From Microlunatus elymi (GTDB lineage Bacteria > Actinomycetota > Actinomycetes > Propionibacteriales > Propionibacteriaceae): a DNA stretch of 64,000 bases. Made by a program: the position numbers and the translations under genes. This document shows positions 48,228 through 56,498 of this stretch, one piece after another; the first letter of the stretch is position 1, and each line of letters opens with the position of its first letter. Under the pieces are notes generated by a model. That model did not search any database, had not been told where the DNA came from, and saw only the letters and a program-made list of their open reading frames with translations. The stretch is from assembly GCF_007362775.1 (NCBI RefSeq), contig NZ_CP041692.1, positions 62,001 through 126,000 of the forward strand, given 5' to 3'.

Positions 48228-50995
48228 CCGCCGTCGAGATGATCAACACCGGTTGGCCGCGCGTCAGTCTGGCCGGAGTCCCGGTCGATCTCCTGGACAC
48301 CGAACCGGCGGTCGCGTTGATCGGCCGGCGAGCTCGGTACGGATCCGACAGCGGGCGGCCGCTGTCCGTCGTCTCGGCCAACCTGGATCACCTTGCCCAG
48401 TTCGGATCCAGCGGGAGATGGTTCGACACGTTGGACTACCGGCTGGGCGCCGTCGGCGGGCCGGGCGACGAAGTTGATCATGACCAGGAGTCGACCCTCA
48501 GCCCACCCGGATCGGACTGGCTGACCCTGCTGGACGGCGCCCCGCTGGTCGTCGAGGCGTCCCGGCTGACCGGGCGGGCATGGCCGCGGCTGGCCGGCAG
48601 TGACCTGATCGGGCCGCTGCTGGACCGGGCCGAAGCCGACGGCACCACGGTCGGTTTCCTGGGCGGGTCGTACGTGATCCAGCGGCTGTTGTCGCGTCAG
48701 CTGACCAGGACTCGGCCGGGGTTGATCGTGTCGGGGTTGTGGGCGCCGGATCGAGCCGAGTTGGCGGATCCCGAAGCGTCGCGGGAGCTGGCCGCGACCA
48801 TCGCATCGTCCGGCACCCAGCTGCTGGTGGTCGGTCTGGGCAAGCCGCGGCAGGAGCTCTGGATGGCCAAGTACGGTCTGGCCACCGGGGCGAACGTGTT
48901 GCTGGCCTTCGGTGCGGTGGTTGACTTCCTGGCCGGTGGGGTGCGTCGGGCGCCGCAGTGGGCAGCCGGCCACGGGCTGGAGTGGGCCTGGCGGTTGGCG
49001 CTGGAGCCGCGCCGGCTCGCGCGTCGCTATTTGATCGACGATCCGCCCAGCCTGATCCAGTTGCGACGCGATTCGCGGTTGCTCGATGCCGCCGAGCCGG
49101 CGGGCGATGGTCGGCCCTACTCGGATCGGCCGGCATCTGCCGAGTCGTCGCCCGAGCAGGTCCTGATCGGCACCGCCGACGGCCGATTCGTTGCCGCGGG
49201 CGAGCAGGCCGATGTGGTTGTCCATGTCGTGACGTACAACAGCGCGGGCGCGATCGGCCAACTGTTGCGGAGTCTGCGCGCCGACGCCAGGATGCTGCGA
49301 CTTCGGGTGATCGTCGTCGACAATGCCTCCACCGACGGCACGCTGGACGCCTTGTCCGGTCTCGATGACGTGACGATCATCTCGACCGGTGGAAACCTCG
49401 GCTACGCCGGCGGAATCAACGCGGCGCTGCACCGGTCTCGTACTGCAGAGGCGGTGCTGGTGCTCAATCCTGATCTTGAAGTCGTGCCGGGCGCCGTTCG
49501 TGCCCTTTTCCTGCGTATGCGGCGATCCGGTGCCGGGATCGTGGTGCCGCGGCTGCTCAGTGACGACGGCAGCGTGTATCCGTCGGTGCGCCATGAGCCG
49601 ACGGTGCTGGCGGCGTTCGGCGATGCGGTCCTGGGCAGTCATCTGCCTGGTCGGCCGCGCGCTCTGTCAGAGATCGAATTCAATCGGGAGAGCTATCAAC
49701 ACCCGCATCGGATCGCCTGGGCGACCGGGGCCGCGTTGCTGGTACGGGCCGAACTGGCCGAGCGGCTGGGTGATTGGGACGAGCAGTTCTTTCAGTACTC
49801 GGACGACACCGACTACTGTCGTCGGGCCCGCGAACTGGGCGACACGATCTGGTACGAGCCGTCGGCCGTCGTCAAGTTCGGACCGGAGCTGATCAGCCAA
49901 CCCTCGGAACTCACCGCCTTGATGGCGATCAACCGCATCCGGTACGTCCGCAAACACCGGCCGCGTCCCTATGCTCGGTGGTTCTTTCGTACGGTGGTGC
50001 TGGCCGAAACGCTGAGGGCATGGAAGCCGGATCGCCACGGTGTGCTCGCGACCGTGGTCGACGAGGGGACCTGGGACCAGTTGCCCCGGCACCGCCGGGC
50101 CGAGCCGTCAGCTCGGACTCTGGACCAGTTTCCGACCGGTTCGGTGATCATCCCGGCACACAATGAGGCCGAGGTGATCGGCCGAACCTTGCAGCACCTC
50201 CTACCTGCGTTGGCTTCCGGACGGATCGAGGTGATCGTTGCCTGCAACGGGTGCACGGACAGAACTGCGGAGATCGCACGAAGTTTCGGCGACGTTCGGG
50301 TGCTGGAAGTCGGCGAGGCATCCAAGATCACGGCGCTGAACGCCGCCGACGCGGTGGCGACGCACTGGCCACGGATCTACCTCGACGCTGACATCGAACT
50401 CGATCCGCTTGCGCTCCGAATGGTTCTCGACCGGCTGCATCGTGGAAGGGTATTGGCTGCCAGGCCGGCGTTTCACTACCAGGACAAGGATGCATCGCCG
50501 CCAGTACGTGCCTTCTATCGCGCCCGGCGGCGGATCGGTTCAACCCGGAGTGCCATGTGGGGCGCCGGCGTGTATGGGCTCACCGTCGAGGGTCACGAGC
50601 GGTTCGGCAGCTTTCCGCCGGTTGTCGCCGATGACCTCTTTCTGGATGATCAGTTCAGTGCGGAGGAGAAGGTGGTCGTCCCGACATCGCCGGTGACGGT
50701 GCACACACCGCGGACTTCAGCCGCGCTCTTGCGCATTCTCCACCGCAATTACCGGGGACAAGCAGACCTTGTCCAGCAGCGGTCCTCTGGCACCGTCGAG
50801 CCGATCAAGGGGCGTCCGCACAACACCGCCGACACGGCGCGTGAGCTGATCGCTTCGGTGCACGGCCCGTGGAGTGCCATCGACGCCTTCGCCTATGCAG
50901 CGTTTGTCGCCGCGGCCAGACTGTGGCGAACACCGGCCTCTGCGCCCAGTTGGGAACGTGACGAGACGAGCCGCGCAGAAGGAGGGCCAGCATGA
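48224..50995 (+). CDS. Triple glycosyltransferase: GT26 (WecG/TagA/CpsF) + GT2 + GT2
   Basis: The 923-residue protein begins at ATG 48224, overlapping the previous stop (ATGA). Residues about 15-285 are a WecG/TagA/CpsF domain (SVVSANLDHL, TTVGFLGGSYVIQRLL, LLVVGLGKPRQELWM, GAVVDFLAGGVRRAPQW). Residues about 330-590 are a rhamnosyltransferase-type GT2 (VVVHVVTYNSAGAI, VIVVDNASTDGTL, VLVLNPDLEVVPG, FFQYSDDTDYCRRA). Residues about 625-890 are a second GT2 (SVIIPAHNEAEVIGRTL, VIVACNGCTDRTAEIA, IYLDADIELDP). All three catalytic motifs look intact. It could add three consecutive sugars to a lipid carrier. Such three-part fusion is unusual; no frameshift or internal stop suggests assembly error. 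Confidence 0.9.
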   Translation: MTAVEMINTGWPRVSLAGVPVDLLDTEPAVALIGRRARYGSDSGRPLSVVSANLDHLAQFGSSGRWFDTLDYRLGAVGGPGDEVDHDQESTLSPPGSDWLTLLDGAPLVVEASRLTGRAWPRLAGSDLIGPLLDRAEADGTTVGFLGGSYVIQRLLSRQLTRTRPGLIVSGLWAPDRAELADPEASRELAATIASSGTQLLVVGLGKPRQELWMAKYGLATGANVLLAFGAVVDFLAGGVRRAPQWAAGHGLEWAWRLALEPRRLARRYLIDDPPSLIQLRRDSRLLDAAEPAGDGRPYSDRPASAESSPEQVLIGTADGRFVAAGEQADVVVHVVTYNSAGAIGQLLRSLRADARMLRLRVIVVDNASTDGTLDALSGLDDVTIISTGGNLGYAGGINAALHRSRTAEAVLVLNPDLEVVPGAVRALFLRMRRSGAGIVVPRLLSDDGSVYPSVRHEPTVLAAFGDAVLGSHLPGRPRALSEIEFNRESYQHPHRIAWATGAALLVRAELAERLGDWDEQFFQYSDDTDYCRRARELGDTIWYEPSAVVKFGPELISQPSELTALMAINRIRYVRKHRPRPYARWFFRTVVLAETLRAWKPDRHGVLATVVDEGTWDQLPRHRRAEPSARTLDQFPTGSVIIPAHNEAEVIGRTLQHLLPALASGRIEVIVACNGCTDRTAEIARSFGDVRVLEVGEASKITALNAADAVATHWPRIYLDADIELDPLALRMVLDRLHRGRVLAARPAFHYQDKDASPPVRAFYRARRRIGSTRSAMWGAGVYGLTVEGHERFGSFPPVVADDLFLDDQFSAEEKVVVPTSPVTVHTPRTSAALLRILHRNYRGQADLVQQRSSGTVEPIKGRPHNTADTARELIASVHGPWSAIDAFAYAAFVAAARLWRTPASAPSWERDETSRAEGGPA

Positions 50996-51957
50996 CCCGG
51001 CGCCACTTCACCGCAATCACCATCGCGATCATCACCTACAACAGCGCAGACCACATTGAGAAACTCATCGACGGCATACCCGCCGCAGCGGCCGGCTTGG
51101 ACACGCGCATCATCGTCGTGGACAACTCATCCAGCGACGACACGATCGAGCGAGTGCGCAGACATCCCGACGTTCTGTTGATCAGCGCAGGCGGCAACAC
51201 CGGGTACTCGGGCGGCATCAACATCGCCCGCGAGCAGGCGATCGACGGCGCACCGGTCGCCGTGCTGAATCCCGACTTGATCTTGAAGCCTGGCACACTC
51301 AGCAGGCTCGTCACCGAACTCGAGTCCTCCGAGACCATCGGGATCGCCGTCCCGCAATTGACCAAACCTGATGGTGCGATCTTCCGGCACCTTCGACGGG
51401 AGCCGACGCCGGCTGGAGCGCTCGGCGAGGCACTCTTCGGCGCACACTGGTCGGCCCGGCCAAGATCGCTGGTCGAGATCCTCCAACGCGACACCGACTA
51501 CGTCGCTGATCACGACGTGGATTGGGCGGGAGCCGCGTTGTGGGTGATCTCGCCCGAGTGCGACAGAGCGGTCGGTGCATGGGATGCCGAGCGATATTTC
51601 CTTTTCTCGGAGGAGACCGACTACGCCTACCGGGCTCGACGCCTCGGCTTTCGCGTGCGGTATGTCTCGGCGGCACAAGCAGTACACGAGGGCAGCGGCT
51701 CGGGGACGGCAACGATCTTGCTCGCGCTGCTGTCGGTCAACCGGATCCGCCACATCGAGCGGACGCGTACCCGATGGGTTGCCCTTCGCTTCCGGGCCGC
51801 GGTCGTCGTTCAACATCTGCTCCGGGCCCACCGGGAGGAGAACAGGCTCACTCTGAAGTACCTGCTCTCACGCAGATCCTGGGACCGTCTGCCGCACGGC
51901 GATCCACCGGCGCCGAGGGTCCTGTCGTCCATCGGATCCAAGGACGGCGCCGCATGA
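50992..51957 (+). CDS. GT2 glycosyltransferase (rhamnosyltransferase-like)
   Basis: The 321-residue protein overlaps the triple glycosyltransferase by four bases (ATGA). Signature parts: TIAIITYNSADHIEKLID, RIIVVDNSSSDDTIERV, NTGYSGGINIAREQA, VLNPDLILKPG (DxD equivalent NPD) and RYFLFSEETDYAYRARRLGF. It is homologous to the second domain of the triple enzyme, so the locus carries at least two WbbL-type transferases. It would act at the inner face of the membrane on an undecaprenyl-linked glycan with a dTDP-sugar donor; the donor is inference. Confidence 0.9.
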   Translation: MTRRHFTAITIAIITYNSADHIEKLIDGIPAAAAGLDTRIIVVDNSSSDDTIERVRRHPDVLLISAGGNTGYSGGINIAREQAIDGAPVAVLNPDLILKPGTLSRLVTELESSETIGIAVPQLTKPDGAIFRHLRREPTPAGALGEALFGAHWSARPRSLVEILQRDTDYVADHDVDWAGAALWVISPECDRAVGAWDAERYFLFSEETDYAYRARRLGFRVRYVSAAQAVHEGSGSGTATILLALLSVNRIRHIERTRTRWVALRFRAAVVVQHLLRAHREENRLTLKYLLSRRSWDRLPHGDPPAPRVLSSIGSKDGAA

Positions 51958-52637
51958 TCACAATCGGAACGCATCGAGTCAGCACGCTGTGTTTCCATGG
52001 GGTCGGGACGCCGGGACGTGTCCTCGAACCTGGCGAGGAGCGGTTCTGGATCAGCGAATCTCGATTCACCGAGATGCTCGATCTGCTGGCTGGCCACCGT
52101 CAGGTCGAGATCACCTTTGACGACTCCAACGAGTCCGATCATCGGTTGGCGTTGCCGCAGCTGCAGCAGCGTGGACTGGCGGCGACCTTTTTCGTCATCG
52201 CCGGTCGGGTCGATACCGCGGGGTCCCTCAGCTCAGCGCAATTGGTCGAGCTGGCTGCGGCGGGCATGAGCATCGGTTCACATGGAATGGACCACGTCTC
52301 CTGGCGTTCGTTGACGACGGCAGCCGATCGACATCGCGAGTTCACCGAGGCAGCGGTGCGGATCGAAGGAGTGACCGGGGCGAAGGTGCGCCGAGTCGCC
52401 TGTCCGAACGGTCAGTACGACCGGCGGGTGCTGGCGGGCCTGCGTGCGCACGGATATGAGCGGGTGTACACGGTCGATGGGGGCGCTTCATGGTCATCGG
52501 CGTGGGTCCGCGATCGCTACACCATCACCTGTCATGACACGACCGAGTCCTTGGCCGAATACCTCACCGCACCTGACGGAGCACTTCGGACCCGGGCCGC
52601 ACGGACAGCGCGAGGAGTGATCAAGAGATGGCGCTGA
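51954..52637 (+). CDS. Cytoplasmic polysaccharide deacetylase (NodB/CE4)
   Basis: The 227-residue protein overlaps the previous gene by four bases. The CE4 metal site is visible: ITFDDSNESD (Asp-Asp), IGSHGMDHVSW (two His) and the later RVACPNGQYDRRV strand (RxxxPxG). No signal peptide or membrane helix is present, so unlike most NodB proteins it should work inside the cell, on a nucleotide sugar or lipid-linked intermediate. Deacetylation would expose an amine for the ATP-grasp enzyme encoded next. That link is inference from order and overlap. Confidence 0.9.
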   Translation: MITIGTHRVSTLCFHGVGTPGRVLEPGEERFWISESRFTEMLDLLAGHRQVEITFDDSNESDHRLALPQLQQRGLAATFFVIAGRVDTAGSLSSAQLVELAAAGMSIGSHGMDHVSWRSLTTAADRHREFTEAAVRIEGVTGAKVRRVACPNGQYDRRVLAGLRAHGYERVYTVDGGASWSSAWVRDRYTITCHDTTESLAEYLTAPDGALRTRAARTARGVIKRWR

Positions 52638-53809
52638 CGATCATGATCGGCTTCGCCGACGCCTTCTCCGCGATCGAGGTGGCCTGGTCACTGCAATCCG
52701 CAGGATTCTCGGTGGTGGCGTTGAACCGCTCGGGCACTCGACCCGCGCTCCGCCACGTCCGCGGCGTACGGCTGATCGAGGTGACCAGGCCCGAGCACAG
52801 CGCGGCACGGTGTCTGGACGACATCACGACCGCTGTCGAAAGCATCGGACCGGCTGCGATGATGCCCTTGGACGATGCGTCGTTGTGGCTGTTCTCCCGG
52901 GTCGACGCCGGGGAATCTGTGCTGGTGGGACCTGATCGGAACGGTGCCGATTGGGCGTTGAACAAGGCAGCTCAATTGCGCACAGCGTCTGCGCACGGCC
53001 TGGCCGTACCGGACACGCTGGTGATCACGGCGGCATCGCAACTCGACACCCTCGACCTGCCATGCATCGTGAAGCCTTCGGCTGCTGTCGAACTCGTCGA
53101 TGATCATCTTGTCCGGCCGACCGGCCGGGTATGCGGCGACCGATCCGAGGTAGACCGAGCCCGTACTTCCTTGTCCGGGTATCCCCTGCTGGCACAGCCG
53201 ATCAAGACCGGGGTCGGCGAAGGAGTCTTCGGCTACGTCGGTCCGGAAGGTCCGACTGCGTGGTCAGCGCATCGACGCGTACGGATGGTGAACCCACAGG
53301 GTTCGGCATCATCTGCCTGCGAGTCGGCCGACCCCGATCCTGCGCTACTGAACAGCGTTTCGGCGATGATGGCCGCGCTGGGATGGCGCGGACAGTTCAT
53401 GGCCGAGTTCCTCCGCGACGTCGACGGAACTCCGTGGTTCATGGAGGTCAACGGCAGGGCCTGGGGAAGCATGGCTCTATCACGTCGTCGCGGTTACGAG
53501 TACCCCGCCTGGACGGTGCAGCAGGCACTAGGTCTGCCGATCCGGCCGAGCGTTCCCGTCGATGCGCCGCATGTGAGATGTCGGCACGTCGGCCGGGAGA
53601 TCCTGCATGCAGCGTTCGTATGGCGAGGGCCCCAATCACAGGCACTTGATCATTGGCCGAAGCGCGGCGCGACGATCCGAGGTTTGCTGACGGTGCAACG
53701 ACGGGATCGCGTGTACAACTGGAATCGTCGGCAGCCGCACGTGCTGCTCGCCGACACCTGGCAGGCGCTGAGCAGCCAGGCTCGTGGCCGGAAGCGAGCC
53801 GTGCGATGA
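52628..53809 (+). CDS. ATP-grasp ligase of the carbamoyl-phosphate-synthase-like type
   Basis: The 393-residue protein overlaps the deacetylase by ten bases. It has a preATP-grasp Rossmann part (MIGFADAFSAIEVAWSLQ), then the ATP-grasp fold (PCIVKPSAAVELVDD, LLAQPIKTGVGEGVFGYVG, GWRGQFMAEFLRDVDGTPWFMEVNGRAW, in which E-V-N-G are the metal ligands). Such enzymes join a carboxylate to an amine or other nucleophile with ATP. In a glycan locus it may attach an amino acid or other acid to a sugar amine. No partner carrier protein is visible. Substrates are unknown. Confidence 0.85.
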   Translation: MALTIMIGFADAFSAIEVAWSLQSAGFSVVALNRSGTRPALRHVRGVRLIEVTRPEHSAARCLDDITTAVESIGPAAMMPLDDASLWLFSRVDAGESVLVGPDRNGADWALNKAAQLRTASAHGLAVPDTLVITAASQLDTLDLPCIVKPSAAVELVDDHLVRPTGRVCGDRSEVDRARTSLSGYPLLAQPIKTGVGEGVFGYVGPEGPTAWSAHRRVRMVNPQGSASSACESADPDPALLNSVSAMMAALGWRGQFMAEFLRDVDGTPWFMEVNGRAWGSMALSRRRGYEYPAWTVQQALGLPIRPSVPVDAPHVRCRHVGREILHAAFVWRGPQSQALDHWPKRGATIRGLLTVQRRDRVYNWNRRQPHVLLADTWQALSSQARGRKRAVR

Positions 53810-54564
53810 AGTATCGGCGACTCGCCGCTCACATTCACTCGGACTTCTCCGACGACTGCGACTGGCCGTTGATCAAAATCGTCCGTCGGCTGCGGTGGAT
53901 GGGCTACGACGGTGCGATGGTCTGCGAACACGATCGGACGATGACCGACGAGAAGTGGCAGTTGATCGTCCGCACCTGCGAGCAGATCAGTGCCACCGGC
54001 TTCCTGATTGTGCCGGGGATCGAATACCAGGATCCGAGCCACACGATCCACCTGCCCGTGTACGGCGAGATCCCCTTTCTCGGCAGCAGCCCGGCGGTAC
54101 CGGAGCTACTGTCGCACGCCCGTAGCCACGGTGCGGTCAGTGTTTTCGCCCACCCGGCTCGCCGGTCGGCTCATGATCATTTCGACCCGGCGTGGTTCGC
54201 CGATCTCACCGCGATCGAAGTATGGAACCGCAAGTACGACGGGGTTCGGCCCAACACCTGGGCTTTGCGGACCGCCGCCGAGAACAACCTGATGCAGTTC
54301 ACCGCGCTCGACTTCCACGGCCCTCGCCAGCTGTTCCCCCTGTCCGTGCGGGTACGCGCTTCGGCCGGCGACACCGCCGGTGGGGTGGTGGCCGCAATTT
54401 TCTCCGGGGCGTCCATGCCCGGTGCCATCGGGACCAGTCCGGACCGGCTCGCCGACGGTCTAGCCGGTCGGGCGTTGGCAGGGATGGAGGCCAGGCGAGC
54501 GGCCCTTGCCCCGGTCATCCGGCGCTGGGAGTCGCTGCTGACCGGTCATCGAGGCATGAGCTGA
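53806..54564 (+). CDS. PHP-domain metallohydrolase
   Basis: The 252-residue protein overlaps the ATP-grasp gene (ATGA). All PHP metal motifs can be read: HIHSDFSDDC (His9, His11), VCEHDR, PGIEY, FAHPARR and the late ALDFHG. The family hydrolyses phosphate esters (histidinol phosphatase, PolC proofreading and capsule tyrosine phosphatase relatives). It is not of the CpsB/YwqE type because the flanking motifs differ. Its tight coupling to the ligase suggests removal of a phosphate from the ligase product or substrate. The 165 bases that follow contain a hairpin leader only. Confidence 0.85.
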   Translation: MKYRRLAAHIHSDFSDDCDWPLIKIVRRLRWMGYDGAMVCEHDRTMTDEKWQLIVRTCEQISATGFLIVPGIEYQDPSHTIHLPVYGEIPFLGSSPAVPELLSHARSHGAVSVFAHPARRSAHDHFDPAWFADLTAIEVWNRKYDGVRPNTWALRTAAENNLMQFTALDFHGPRQLFPLSVRVRASAGDTAGGVVAAIFSGASMPGAIGTSPDRLADGLAGRALAGMEARRAALAPVIRRWESLLTGHRGMS

Positions 54565-54707
54565 GAATCGGCAGGTTTGCCGCGGGCAGCTGCTGTCCGA
54601 GGAACATAGCGACGAAAGTCCCGAGATGGATCAACGGTCCACGCCGACACTCCTGCGCGGCTAAGTTGACTATGGCAGCGGGCGCCGATTCCTGCTGCAA
54701 ACGAGGT

Positions 54708-54746
54708 GAATGCCTGGCTAGGGGGAGCCATGACTTTCATCGCCGA
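54708..54746 (+). promoter_or_regulatory. Shared leader with ribosome-site hairpin, copy 2
   Basis: TGGCT (54715-54719) pairs with AGCCA (54726-54730) around AGGGGG, masking the ribosome site; GAATGCCTGGCT and ATGACTTTCATCGCCGA match the leader at 47606-47659. A TAAGTT box at 54662-54667 could be its -10. Confidence 0.55.
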
Positions 54747-55674
54747 CCAGCATGTCGTCGATTCGGCGTGGTCCATCGACCACGTGATCATCACTCGGTT
54801 CAACCTCCCGTCGCCCGGACGCGAGCAGAGCATCCGCTCTCGCGAAGGGTGGCTGAGGAGGCGGGTCGAGTTGTTCGAAACCTATTGCGAACCGTCCGTC
54901 GTCCGACAGACGTCGCAGGACTTTCATTGGTTGATCTACTTCGACCCGGACAGCCCTGACTGGCTGAAGGCCTGGATCGAACGTAACGACCGACGGTTCA
55001 CGCCATTCTTCCGGACGAGCGTTCCGCACGACGCCCTGATCGATGATCTTCGTCGGCTGACGGGCGCCACAGGGCAGATCTTGATCACCACCAACCTGGA
55101 CAACGACGACGGGCTGTCTCCCGATTTCGTCGCTCGGGTTCAGCAGTCGACATCGGGGACTGCGCGGCGGGCGATCTATCTGACCCGGGGTGTGATCATG
55201 CACGGTCACAAGCTCTACTTGTACCGCGATCGGTTAAACGCCTTCTGCTCGGTCTCGGAGAGTTGGGAGGCCCCGGTCACCGCGTGGGCGGATTGGCACA
55301 ACCGGCTCGGTCGCTCGATGCCGGTTGCCCAGCTGACCGGCGCGCCCGGGTGGTTGCAGGTCGTTCATGGTGGCAATGTGAGCAACCGCGTCCACGGTCG
55401 ACGTGTGGCACTGAGCAAGGTCGCCGGCTTGTTGCCGGGCACCGTACCGATGCCCGATGACCCGGGTCAGATCCGTTGCCTGGCAGAGAATCTCACACTA
55501 CGACCGATGCGGGGCGTGCGGACGGTAGTTCGCTCCACCATCCGTCGAACGCTCATTCGAGCCTTCGGACGGGACGGCTTCGATCGGCTCAAGAACGCAG
55601 TAGCCGAGATCCCCCAACGCGTAGGTGGCAGCCTTCCCGAAGCCTCCGTCGGCGACGGGGAGCAGGTCCGCTGA
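54730..55674 (+). CDS. Putative rhamnosyltransferase (Rhamno_transf family)
   Basis: The 314-residue protein from ATG 54730 fits the Rhamno_transf family: DHVIITRFNLPSPGREQSI, then WLRRRVELFETYCEPSVVRQTSQDFHWLIYFDPDSPDWL, recognisable by LFETYCEPSV and FHWLIYFD, and the DNDDGL motif (DNDD, the likely nucleotide-sugar Asp site). Members are found in capsule and O-antigen clusters. A GTG at 54706 would add eight residues but overlaps the leader hairpin. Its stop TGA overlaps the next start (TGATG). Confidence 0.82.
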   Translation: MTFIADQHVVDSAWSIDHVIITRFNLPSPGREQSIRSREGWLRRRVELFETYCEPSVVRQTSQDFHWLIYFDPDSPDWLKAWIERNDRRFTPFFRTSVPHDALIDDLRRLTGATGQILITTNLDNDDGLSPDFVARVQQSTSGTARRAIYLTRGVIMHGHKLYLYRDRLNAFCSVSESWEAPVTAWADWHNRLGRSMPVAQLTGAPGWLQVVHGGNVSNRVHGRRVALSKVAGLLPGTVPMPDDPGQIRCLAENLTLRPMRGVRTVVRSTIRRTLIRAFGRDGFDRLKNAVAEIPQRVGGSLPEASVGDGEQVR

Positions 55675-56498
55675 TGCGGCTCGTCGACACCCTTCGCAGC
55701 TTGGCGCGCCGGTGGTACATCCTGCTCGCCGGGATCTTGGTGACCGGTGCGATCGCCTACGGCGCCTTCACCTCGATCACACCGACCTACCAAGCGCAGG
55801 GGCGAGTGCTGCTGATGCCTCCGACGCTGACGGTCGGGCCCAAGGGCAACCCGTACCTCTTCCTCGGCGGCATGTCGCAGGCCGTTGACGTGTTGATCGG
55901 CAAGGCGAGCGCCGAGACGATCGTCGAATCGATCACGACCGCCCACCCCGGCACGACGTACACGCTCGTGGCCGATCCGACGACCAGCGCGCCGGTGGTC
56001 CTGATCACCGCGACAAGCCATGACCCGGACTCTGCGATGGCGGTGATGAAGCAGGCCGTGGGAACGGTCGACACCACCTTGACCAGGATGCAGGACGCAG
56101 AACATCTCGGCGACAAGCTCCGCATCCGGGCCGAAACCCTTGACCTGGATTCGGAGCCGACGCCGCAGACCAAGACCCAACTCGCTGCGACCATCGTCGC
56201 GGCCGGGGCCGGACTGGTCGGGACCGTCGTGCTCACAGGGTTCATCGATGGCTGGCTGGTCCAGCGACGGCTTCGCCGGCAGGGTACGCAGCCGGAGTCG
56301 GACCGCAACGGCGGGCCCGAGGAGTCACCCGAGAGTTCAGCCCCATCGGACGTCGCCGAGCCGACGCCAGGTCCCGGCTCTGCCGAGGCAGCACGCGAAC
56401 CGGCTGCCGGCTCCGATCCGGCCGGCTCCGGGGCCACACCGCCGGACGACCGAACGTCCGGAGCCGGGAGATCACGCGAAACCGCGACCGTCCCGTGA
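55674..56498 (+). CDS. Wzz-like chain-length determinant protein
   Basis: A 274-residue polysaccharide co-polymerase candidate with two membrane helices (about 14-34 and 184-206) flanking an external domain with TYQAQGRVLLMPPTLTVG at the beginning, the Wzz pattern. The cytoplasmic tail after about 215 is low complexity, rich in Pro, Ser, Gly and Glu, without a tyrosine kinase domain. It would set chain length of the exported polymer with the Wzy-like protein next to it. Overlaps upstream (TGATG) and downstream (GTGA) indicate coupling. Confidence 0.82.
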   Translation: MRLVDTLRSLARRWYILLAGILVTGAIAYGAFTSITPTYQAQGRVLLMPPTLTVGPKGNPYLFLGGMSQAVDVLIGKASAETIVESITTAHPGTTYTLVADPTTSAPVVLITATSHDPDSAMAVMKQAVGTVDTTLTRMQDAEHLGDKLRIRAETLDLDSEPTPQTKTQLAATIVAAGAGLVGTVVLTGFIDGWLVQRRLRRQGTQPESDRNGGPEESPESSAPSDVAEPTPGPGSAEAAREPAAGSDPAGSGATPPDDRTSGAGRSRETATVP

